Shown in pieces: positions 18,409-27,055 of a stretch of DNA of 64,000 nucleotides. The DNA comes from Bacteroidota bacterium. Its GTDB lineage: Bacteria > Bacteroidota > Ignavibacteria > Ignavibacteriales > Ignavibacteriaceae. Under the pieces are notes generated by a model that ran no database searches, was not told the origin of the DNA, and was given only the letters and a program-made list of their open reading frames with translations. A program made the position numbers and the translations under genes. Every line of letters starts with the position of its first letter. The stretch's first letter is position 1. The DNA is taken from the NCBI GenBank assembly GCA_021815405.1, contig JAKAGV010000015.1, positions 62,001-126,000 on the forward strand, written 5' to 3'.

Positions 18409-18639
18409 ATCTTAGCCGGCGAAGACCTCCAGAGAAGCAGCGAAGATGTGCTGCGATGTCACAAAAACATCCAGCGTTGTGATGATTAATAACAGCGAGA
18501 TAGCGACGATAATTAGAGAAGTGACGAAAATTCACAGCGAACTGGCGAAGACTTTCAGCGATTAGACTAAGACCTCCAACGAATCTGCGAAAGACATTAG
18601 CGAAGTAGCGGCTATCCTAAGCAAGATGAAGAATCTAAC
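18409..18639 (+). repeat. 21-bp tandem array, about 11 units
   Basis: Units begin at 18409, 18430, 18451, 18472, 18493, 18514, 18535, 18556, 18577, 18598 and about 18619, an exact 21-bp step. The consensus is CAGCGAANTAGCGAAGAC followed by three variable bases. One frame reads as heptads (SEIATII, REVTKIH, SELAKTF, NESAKDI, SEVAAIL) but is broken by TAG in two units, so it is not an intact gene. Just upstream (about 18373-18405) is a stretch whose reverse complement (CTGCGAAAGACA, later TAGCGAGG) matches the unit, as if one inverted copy bounds the array. Confidence 0.85.
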
Positions 18640-18801
18640 TTTTAAACTGCCAAATATGATTATTGAATTTGGACAGGACTATGAAAGGATAAAGATTTTA
18701 CACTTGAAATAAATCAACAAAAACTTGATAATAATTTATTACTTTATTCTCAGAATTGAATTAAGTTAAAAAAAATGTTTCATGAAGAAGAAGGAAACAT
18801 C

Positions 18802-19425
18802 ATGGAAAAAGTTATTCCGATATTTCCGCTTAAGCTGGTAATTTTTCCACAGTCTTTTTACCCTCTTCATATTTTTGAGAAGAGATACAAGAAGATGATA
18901 AGTAAATGTCTTGAGGAGAAAACAGGATTTGGAATTGTATCTCTTCTTAAAGATGACCTTTCGCAAATAGGGACGTACGTTGTAATAGATAAAGTACTTA
19001 AGACATACTTAACCGGCGAAATGGATATTATAGTAAAAGGAGTAAAAAGATTTTTTATAATCGATCATGAAATTCATCCGGAAGGATATTATGTGGCAAC
19101 AATAAAAGATTACAAAGACAATCCGGGTGAAACCGACATAATTTTAATTGAAGAGATGGAAATTAAGTTTGAGAATTTGATAGATAAGATTAATTACAAG
19201 CTTGAGGATAAATTCTGGAAAAATTATAAAAGCTCAAAGCTGAAATCATTCAAGGTTGCGGAGAAATCCGGCTTAACTCTTGAACAGCAGCAGGTATTAC
19301 TCTCGATGAGGCATGAAAGTATGCGAATTACTTTTTTAATAGAGCATTTTGAAAAGCTTGATGCAATGCTGAACGAGAACTCCGCATTGAAACAGATTAT
19401 TATTGGAGATGGGTATATTAACTAG
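18802..19425 (+). CDS. Lon N-terminal (substrate-binding) domain protein
   Basis: 207 residues from ATG 18802, chosen because GAAGGA lies about 8 nt upstream. An in-frame ATG at 18775 would add nine acidic residues. The first 110 residues are a LON-N domain: VIPIFPLKLVIFPQSFYPLHIFEKRY, split here as VIPIFPLKLVIFPQ and FYPLHIFEKRYKK, then GFGIVSLL and GEMDIIVKGVKRF. There is no ATPase or protease domain, so this is a stand-alone LON-domain protein, a class common in bacteria and of unclear role. The C-terminal half is helical. It converges on the ATP synthase genes. Confidence 0.85.
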   Translation: MEKVIPIFPLKLVIFPQSFYPLHIFEKRYKKMISKCLEEKTGFGIVSLLKDDLSQIGTYVVIDKVLKTYLTGEMDIIVKGVKRFFIIDHEIHPEGYYVATIKDYKDNPGETDIILIEEMEIKFENLIDKINYKLEDKFWKNYKSSKLKSFKVAEKSGLTLEQQQVLLSMRHESMRITFLIEHFEKLDAMLNENSALKQIIIGDGYIN

Positions 19426-19472
19426 ATTCTTGATGTTAGATACTGAAAACTGGATTATGTAAGCTTTATAAT

Positions 19473-19522
19473 GGATACTCAACCCCGTATAAAATCTTAT
19501 TTGTATCCGGGATTGAGTATCC
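19473..19522. terminator. Inverted repeat between convergent genes
   Basis: GGATACTCAACCCCG (19473-19487) pairs with CGGGATTGAGTATCC (19508-19522) with one mismatch across a 20-nt loop. It lies between the Lon-domain gene and atpC, which converge, and could serve both. TAAAATTATATTTT follows on the plus strand. Confidence 0.6.
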
Positions 19523-19534
19523 TAAAATTATATT

Positions 19535-19963
19535 TTAATTCGAGCTGACGAGTTGAAAATACTTTTCGTAAATCCTTATCCGGTTGTTGGCTCTTGTTAA
19601 AGCAGCTTCTGCACGAGGCACATCTATTTTTTCAATATGCTTTTTCGCTAATCTTTCCTGTGCACGTGTAAGAGCTCTATTTGCGCGGTCAATATCAATC
19701 TCAGATACTTGTTCCAATGAATCTGCAAGAATTTTTATTTTATTGTTAAGTACTTCAATTGTTCCGCCGCCGGTTGCAAAATAGATAGTCTTTTCATTGT
19801 TGACTTCGACTTTAATCGCACCTATATCAATTGTACTTAGAAGCGGCGCATGGTTGTACAAAACCTGAAAGCTGCCCACGGTACCGGGAACCGTCACTGC
19901 ATTTACTTCACCTGAATATGACAGTTTATCCGGCGTAAGTATTTCTAAAGTTAATTGAGGCAT
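19535..19963 (-). CDS. atpC: ATP synthase F1 epsilon subunit
   Basis: 142 residues. The N-terminal beta-sandwich (MPQLTLEILTPDKLSYSGEV, with VNAVTVPGTVGSFQVL and NHAPLLSTI) is followed by a two-helix C-terminal domain rich in Arg/Ala/Asn (RANRALTRAQERLAKK). Epsilon joins the rotor stalk to the catalytic head and restrains ATP hydrolysis. It starts 2 bp after the atpD stop and is surely co-transcribed with it. The other ATP synthase genes are not nearby, a known arrangement in Chlorobi and some Bacteroidota. Confidence 0.95.
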   Translation of the reverse strand: MPQLTLEILTPDKLSYSGEVNAVTVPGTVGSFQVLYNHAPLLSTIDIGAIKVEVNNEKTIYFATGGGTIEVLNNKIKILADSLEQVSEIDIDRANRALTRAQERLAKKHIEKIDVPRAEAALTRANNRIRIYEKYFQLVSSN

Positions 19964-19965
19964 AA

Positions 19966-21408
<1,443 letters not shown>

Positions 21409-21527
21409 CTAATTTAAGGATAAGGGCAAGATTTTACAAATTTTTGATAAACTTAATTTATTATCCCTTTAATGCATTGGTCGTAATCTTAATCGTTATC
21501 TTGTTTTTACTCGGATAAAAAATATTG

Positions 21528-21657
21528 TTAACTGAAGCTACGCAAAATAATGTTTTTGTCATTCCGACTTGTTTCGGAATCCCCTTTTTGCATTGTTTTT
21601 ATATGCTGAAGCAAGTTCAGCATGATAATTTAATATTCATGTGGAACTTCATTAACT
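21528..21657 (-). repeat. Dispersed inverted-repeat element, copy B
   Basis: Reverse orientation relative to copies A, C and D. Outer ends are GTTAACTGAAGCTACGCA on the left and GTGGAACTTCATTAAC on the right, a degenerate inverted pair. The internal hairpins are ATTCCGA-CTTGT-TTCGGAAT and ATGCTGAA-GCAAG-TTCAGCAT, so the complementary CTTG/CAAG loops are kept although the spacer has changed. It lies between atpD and the end of the surface operon. Confidence 0.85.
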
Positions 21658-21700
21658 AAGATAAAGAATTAATAGCAAGGCACGAGTTATAACTATATGT

Positions 21701-24700
21701 TTAACGTATCAAAATCATCTTCTTAACCTGGCGAAAGCTTCCGGCTGTCAGGCTGTAGAAGTAGATTCCTGAACTTAATCCGCTGGCATTAAATTGAATA
21801 GAATAATTTCCTGCTTGTTCATTTTTATCGACTAATATTTTTACTTCTTGACCAAGAATATCAAAAATTTTCAGAGTTACATGACTGTCTGAAGCCAGTT
21901 GATAGCTTATCATCGTACTTGGATTGAATGGATTCGGATAGTTTTGTGAGAGATTAAAATTTTCCGGGATATCTTTTCCAGTTCGATTATCAATTCCGGA
22001 AATTATATCAGTCCCTCCTGCTTCCAAATATCTTGCTTTGAATTCCTGTAAATAAAGATTAGCAATTCTATAACTGTGGATAATCAGCGTATTTTCGTTA
22101 TTTGAGGTCTCTGCTGAATTGGATAAGTTATGTGAACCTGTAATTACTATCTGATCAGCAAAGCGGGTATCACCATCAATAATAACATACTTATGATGAA
22201 ACATACCAGTGATTGCACTTCCCTTCAACATTATATCTATACCTGCATTTTGAAGAAAGCTAAACTGGTTACCGGAGTCAGTCTTATTATCTAAAATAAC
22301 GTGTACCTTTTCACCTGCAGCTTTTTTGTTTACTAAAATTTGTGCAAGATCATTTCTGGTAAAGGTCAGCATCGCAATGTTTATCGACGAAACGGATTCA
22401 TTAAGAGCATCTGCAATGTGAGATGTTGTATGATCAGAAGGATCAAAATAAAGCTCAACAGGAATTCCCGCAATGTTAAAGCGGTGAGGAGTATTATCTA
22501 ATTTTCGTATTCCAAATCTTGAATTGGATGAATTAGGAACGTCGTTATTGCTTCCCCACATTTCATCAAACTCGATTGTATAAGCATTAGCTAAAGATTT
22601 GTCCTGAATCTCAACAGCATTCTGAGCATCATTGTTGTTTCCGGGATCAGTTGCATTCCATGAACCTGACCATACCCAATCATCTGTATCTGAAGTGTCT
22701 TGGTTATCAAAAATAGCAAATTTATTATGCATCAAACCAACACCGGCATTTAAAGGATCATAATTATCGAAGATTACCGGTACGCCTGCATTTTTTAATG
22801 TTGACCATGGTGCAGTTCCGCTGTTATCATATTCTCCGATAACCCTAACTTTTACACCGCGATTCTTAGCAGTAATAAGTGCACTGGCAATACTTGCACC
22901 AACATTCCCGCTCAAGCTGTATAATGCCGCATCAATTGAATATTGAGCAGATTTAATTCTATCAATAAACTTTTGAGAAATGTTTACATTCTGTGCATCC
23001 TCACCGGCAGAAACAGAATTATCAACTGAGTGGTTGAAATATACATTTATTATTCCGGTGGAAGTCTGCGATGCCGTTGAAAAAAGCTCATCACCTGTAT
23101 AGTTTGTACCTATATCATCTCGCGCACCTACTTGATAATGATAGACAGTTGCGGGCTTCAATCCAGCCAAAACAACTTCATGTAAAGTATCATCTTTAGT
23201 AACGATTACAGAATCAGTATAAAAATTAGAAGTACCGTACTTAACCACTGCATTTGAAGGCTGCGAAGTCTTAAAGGAAATAGATACAGAATTATGTTGA
23301 ATATTTGTTTCAACTGGTTTAGTTAAATATTCCGGACCCGAACTAACTATTATATCAGCTTTGGAACGAGGATTAACTTCGTAATCAGATGTATAAGGTG
23401 GAGAAGCAGGAGTACCTGGTTTATATTGTTTTAAAATTCCGATTAAATCAAATGTACCGCTTGGTGGTGGAATACTTCCTAGATAAGCACCGGTAGTTCC
23501 GGATGCATCTGTAATTGTTTGGTTGGAAGAATTATATGTTACATTATTCAGCCTAACCAGTCGTCCTTCGTTTGGTTCGGTGTTATCTTCGCTGTTAAAA
23601 GTCAAATTGACATCCTCAGCAGTAAGTAACATAGGCTCAGGCAATTTGCTGCCATGTGAATGAATAAAAAACAAATTAGGATCAGGAGAAATTTCAGTCA
23701 GTCCTCTAAATTGAGTAATTGTTCCCGTAATCGTTACACTATCACCAACTTGATAGTTTAATAATCTTGAAGAATTATAAATATCTATCCCTGCCGTAGC
23801 ATCTTGTACATAAACATCCGTTGAAGTTGAATTATAATCTGCTGTAATAACTCCGCTGATTGAAACAGATGTTCCGATAGAATACGGAGCCGCCGGGACA
23901 CCGTTAGCATCGTTTACATGCAGTTGGATAATCGGAATGATTTTTATTACTTGAACACCGGGAAATATAGATATAGGGGCTGGTACTTCGCCACTTACTG
24001 CAGTTAATATTTGGAAATTAGTATGACTTGCATTTGAAGGAGCCGTAACCTTAGATATTTTTACTATCAAGCTATCGGTTGATGTAATTGCCAGAGATGA
24101 AATAAAAATAGTGTCTCCTTCAATTGTTATTATAGGAGAAACAGCAGCACTACCCGAAACTGAAATATCAGACAAGTTTTTACTCCATGTCCAACCGGAA
24201 GAATCAGGAATTTCAATAAGAACGCTGTAAAGAATATTTGTACCGTCTCCGACTAACTTAAAAGTAAAATCCGTTGTTTCGGATGAATTTACATAGGATG
24301 GATAAATTGATGCTATCCCTGTTCCATTGCCTCCCGTATCTTCTGCAGGTTCCGAACGGCTGGTTGAGTTTTGAGGCTGTGGTACCGAACGCTGAACAAA
24401 ATCATTATTGTTATTATCAGAATCGAATCCATTTCCTCCGAATTCATCCGTTCCTCCAATTCCCATTGAAACAGCGTCGGAAGAGTTTTTAGCTTTTCTT
24501 TCAAGTGAAACTCCTTGCGGAGCCTTTGCTGCGGCAGTTCCTTCATAATTATCCGAAGAAGCAGATCCCCACCCGATTAAATCGACAGTAGTTCCTGATG
24601 AATTTCTTAAAAATACACCACCGCCAGTATTTCCTAAACCAAGTAAAAGTACATCAGAAGAATTATCTCTGTTAGCAACACCTCCTCCGCCAATCAAATA

Positions 24701-24988
24701 ATATTTATGAGAAGGGATGACAGTACCGGAAGGAAATTTATATTTTGTATTAAAGGTAATCGATGAGGCACTGCGGTAATCTATTGTCCACATGCTTACA
24801 TCAATCGGCATAGAAGTAGGATTATAGATTTCAATAAACTCATCATTGTTTGATGCTAATGATTCATTAGCGCCATCTACCAGTATTTCACTTATAACCA
24901 TATGACCGGCAGTCTGGGCAAAAATAATTTTACCCAGTGATGTAATGCTTAGTATAAAAAGAATGAGTGTAAAATATTTTTTAATCAT
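21701..24988 (-). CDS. Secreted modular phospholipase-D-family protein with lamin-tail, OB-like and FN3 domains and a T9SS tail
   Basis: 1095 residues, signal peptide at the N-terminus (hydrophobic LILFILSITSLGKIIFAQ). Domain order: lamin-tail domain (about 28-170, with ISEILVDGAN, NDEFIEIYNPT); a beta-rich linker; an OB-like domain (about 365-455, VSISGVITADYN, DVYVQDATAGI, GDSVTITGTI); fibronectin type III (about 545-635); then two PLD modules with HxK(x4)D motifs, HNKFAIFD and HHKYVIID, the latter followed by ITGSHNLS. The end is a T9SS type A domain (NYPNPFNPSTMISY, SGIYFYSL). The two HKD motifs form one catalytic site in this superfamily. Lamin-tail plus OB-like modules are known from extracellular nucleases, so a secreted nuclease is my preferred inference; a phospholipase is the alternative. 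Its start overlaps the preceding gene by 4 bp. Confidence 0.88.
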   Translation of the reverse strand: MIKKYFTLILFILSITSLGKIIFAQTAGHMVISEILVDGANESLASNNDEFIEIYNPTSMPIDVSMWTIDYRSASSITFNTKYKFPSGTVIPSHKYYLIGGGGVANRDNSSDVLLLGLGNTGGGVFLRNSSGTTVDLIGWGSASSDNYEGTAAAKAPQGVSLERKAKNSSDAVSMGIGGTDEFGGNGFDSDNNNNDFVQRSVPQPQNSTSRSEPAEDTGGNGTGIASIYPSYVNSSETTDFTFKLVGDGTNILYSVLIEIPDSSGWTWSKNLSDISVSGSAAVSPIITIEGDTIFISSLAITSTDSLIVKISKVTAPSNASHTNFQILTAVSGEVPAPISIFPGVQVIKIIPIIQLHVNDANGVPAAPYSIGTSVSISGVITADYNSTSTDVYVQDATAGIDIYNSSRLLNYQVGDSVTITGTITQFRGLTEISPDPNLFFIHSHGSKLPEPMLLTAEDVNLTFNSEDNTEPNEGRLVRLNNVTYNSSNQTITDASGTTGAYLGSIPPPSGTFDLIGILKQYKPGTPASPPYTSDYEVNPRSKADIIVSSGPEYLTKPVETNIQHNSVSISFKTSQPSNAVVKYGTSNFYTDSVIVTKDDTLHEVVLAGLKPATVYHYQVGARDDIGTNYTGDELFSTASQTSTGIINVYFNHSVDNSVSAGEDAQNVNISQKFIDRIKSAQYSIDAALYSLSGNVGASIASALITAKNRGVKVRVIGEYDNSGTAPWSTLKNAGVPVIFDNYDPLNAGVGLMHNKFAIFDNQDTSDTDDWVWSGSWNATDPGNNNDAQNAVEIQDKSLANAYTIEFDEMWGSNNDVPNSSNSRFGIRKLDNTPHRFNIAGIPVELYFDPSDHTTSHIADALNESVSSINIAMLTFTRNDLAQILVNKKAAGEKVHVILDNKTDSGNQFSFLQNAGIDIMLKGSAITGMFHHKYVIIDGDTRFADQIVITGSHNLSNSAETSNNENTLIIHSYRIANLYLQEFKARYLEAGGTDIISGIDNRTGKDIPENFNLSQNYPNPFNPSTMISYQLASDSHVTLKIFDILGQEVKILVDKNEQAGNYSIQFNASGLSSGIYFYSLTAGSFRQVKKMILIR

Positions 24989-26073
24989 TGTATATCTGTC
25001 GATAAAATAAATCTTAAAATTCGGTTGTTACCGGTATCAGCCACATAAAGTATCCTGTCAAAATAGGCTACAGCATAAGGACCGTTAAAATATGCGGGAC
25101 CTCCAAAGGATTGCAACTCGTCACCCATCGGAGTAAATTTGAAAACACTATCTTTCTGCGAATCAGCTATATAAATATTTCCGGCATCATCAATACAACT
25201 CCCTTGCGGCTGACTGAATTTATTTGGAGACATTAATGCCCCTCCGTCTGATGGTGAAAGTCTAGCCTCGTAATCAGCAGAAGACGAAGTAACAACATAC
25301 GTGAGCCACTGTGTTTTTAAGAAGTTGTTCCCTGTTAAGGTAACAATAAAATCAATATTTTTTTTATTAAATGAAGTCAGAGAACTAATTTGATTTGCTG
25401 ATACCAATCCTGAACTGACAGGATTTATATTTGGAACTCTTCCAATAAGTGTGTCACCGATTCCGGTACCTAACAGTTCCTTCGGACTGAAATACAAGAT
25501 TGAATTATCGGGATCAATAAAACTGGAATTGTTGGGTCCTGTTCTGGCAACATAAAAAGTATTATTATAAAATACTGCCGCACCAGTATATTGCCTTCCA
25601 GGGAAGTTAAGATCAACTGGACGAGGAAGTAGCATTACCGATGGTGCAATACCAATTTGATGTTGTACTGCTACCATGTCATACTTAAATACCGCACCGA
25701 ATGTTTGTGTTTGTCCTTTTACCACAGTATCGAACTGAGCGCAGACTATTAAGTTCAATTTATAATCCTGGGCTATTGCAACCGGTCTCTTTACGTGTCT
25801 TGTTCCCAAAATATTGCCGTTTAAGTTCATCATTACGATCCGGTCGTTATATGTATCTGCAACATAAATGAAAGGTTCTCTGCCGATTATGATATCTTCC
25901 GGTTTATTAAAACCTTCCCAAGCAGGATTTAATTGAACATAGACAGTATCGCCGGCAATATTTGCATTTCCTCCAGCTTGAGTCAATTGATCTATGTTGA
26001 ACTTATCTCCGCATCCAATTAAAAAGGGAATTATAAACAATGACGAAATAAATAAAAATTTTCCGAGCTTCAT
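24985..26073 (-). CDS. NHL-type beta-propeller lipoprotein
   Basis: 362 residues with a clear lipobox: MKLGKFLFISSLFIIPFLIGC, Cys at 21. The mature part has NHL-like repeats, for example IIGREPFIYVADTYNDRIVM, then CIDDAGNIYIADSQKDSVFK and ILYVADTGNNRILRF. The ADTxNxRI phrase is diagnostic. Such propellers are binding surfaces rather than enzymes, and this one is probably anchored in the outer or inner membrane. The gene overlaps its upstream neighbour (PorV-like) by 1 bp and its downstream neighbour (PLD protein) by 4 bp, so translation is likely coupled. Confidence 0.85.
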   Translation of the reverse strand: MKLGKFLFISSLFIIPFLIGCGDKFNIDQLTQAGGNANIAGDTVYVQLNPAWEGFNKPEDIIIGREPFIYVADTYNDRIVMMNLNGNILGTRHVKRPVAIAQDYKLNLIVCAQFDTVVKGQTQTFGAVFKYDMVAVQHQIGIAPSVMLLPRPVDLNFPGRQYTGAAVFYNNTFYVARTGPNNSSFIDPDNSILYFSPKELLGTGIGDTLIGRVPNINPVSSGLVSANQISSLTSFNKKNIDFIVTLTGNNFLKTQWLTYVVTSSSADYEARLSPSDGGALMSPNKFSQPQGSCIDDAGNIYIADSQKDSVFKFTPMGDELQSFGGPAYFNGPYAVAYFDRILYVADTGNNRILRFILSTDIQ

Positions 26074-27053
26074 TAAAAACCTAAAATAATTGAAAATCTT
26101 TGAGCATTACCGAGCCGCACGAAATTAGAGAAAGAATAATCTACAGTGCATTGAGCGATTCTTATGGGAAGGTTAACTCCCAATCCGAATGAATAATTCT
26201 GTTCGCCAACATTAAACTTATAGCCGCCTCTTAAAAAAACTATTTGTTTCCAGCTATACTCCAAACCGGTTGAAACATTTTCGCTGTTGTCGTTCGGATG
26301 ATTCAACTGGATTGAAGTTGTAATTTTATGATCGCCATATTCGTAAGGCTCAAATGCAAATCCGATTCTGAAAATTGTAGGCGGTGAAAAAGCCTGCCAG
26401 TCTGATTTTTCTCGTTTTCCGATTAGAACAACTTTTCCATCCGGGGCAAGTTGATTACCAAAATTAGAAACCGCAACAGCAAATCTTGTTGTACCAAGTC
26501 CCGTCCAATAATAAGTCCCGAGGTCTATCATTACGCCTCGCATTTTTAAGTTGGCAAGTGTCTCTTCAATATATCTAACTGTACCGCCGAAGCTGAATTT
26601 GTCAGTCATCTTTCTGGCATAGGAAACTGCAAAAGCAAGATCGCCATAGCTGAAATATTCACCTGTTCCGAAAGGCGAGAATTCTGTAGTAACCTGCATA
26701 TCCTGAGTTGAGAGAGAAGTAACCGCAACTCCGATAGCATTGGTTGCGTCAAGATGATAAACCGCTCCGAGAAAATCATGGTTTATATCAACTACCCAAA
26801 TATTGTGTGAGAACATTATCTGATTATTATCAAACTGAACAAGTCCGGCAGGATTCCAATACAAGGCAGAAGCATCATTTGATACTGCAACAAAAGCATC
26901 TCCCAAAGCCGTAGCACGGCTGCCGACTCCAATCTTTAAGAATTGGGCTGTTGAAATGCCTGCTCGCTGCCCGCCAAGGTTTGGAAACAACTGCGCATTT
27001 GATTCTACGCTTACCACAATAAAAATTAAAAAGGCTGCAAATATTTTTTTCAT
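26073..27053 (-). CDS. PorV/PorQ-family outer-membrane protein
   Basis: 326 residues with a signal peptide (MKKIFAAFLIFIVVSVESNAQ). The segment after it, FLKIGVGSRATALGDAFVAV followed by SNDASALYWNPAGL, is the hallmark of the PorV/PorQ (UPF0164) family of FadL-like barrels. The rest alternates strands such as SYGDLAFAVSYARKMTD and SFGGTVRYIEE, and it ends in a Phe (FSIILGF). PorV is a T9SS component that carries cargo; many Ignavibacteria have several paralogues with unknown duties. Here it sits between the TonB receptor gene (2-bp gap) and the propeller lipoprotein gene, so a dedicated surface role with them is likely. Confidence 0.88.
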   Translation of the reverse strand: MKKIFAAFLIFIVVSVESNAQLFPNLGGQRAGISTAQFLKIGVGSRATALGDAFVAVSNDASALYWNPAGLVQFDNNQIMFSHNIWVVDINHDFLGAVYHLDATNAIGVAVTSLSTQDMQVTTEFSPFGTGEYFSYGDLAFAVSYARKMTDKFSFGGTVRYIEETLANLKMRGVMIDLGTYYWTGLGTTRFAVAVSNFGNQLAPDGKVVLIGKREKSDWQAFSPPTIFRIGFAFEPYEYGDHKITTSIQLNHPNDNSENVSTGLEYSWKQIVFLRGGYKFNVGEQNYSFGLGVNLPIRIAQCTVDYSFSNFVRLGNAQRFSIILGF

Positions 27054-27055
27054 AA

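Noticed and set aside
18491-18558. ATG-started frame through the 21-bp array (SEIATII...)
   Set aside because: It ends at TAG after about 25 codons and has no ribosome binding site; treated as part of the repeat.
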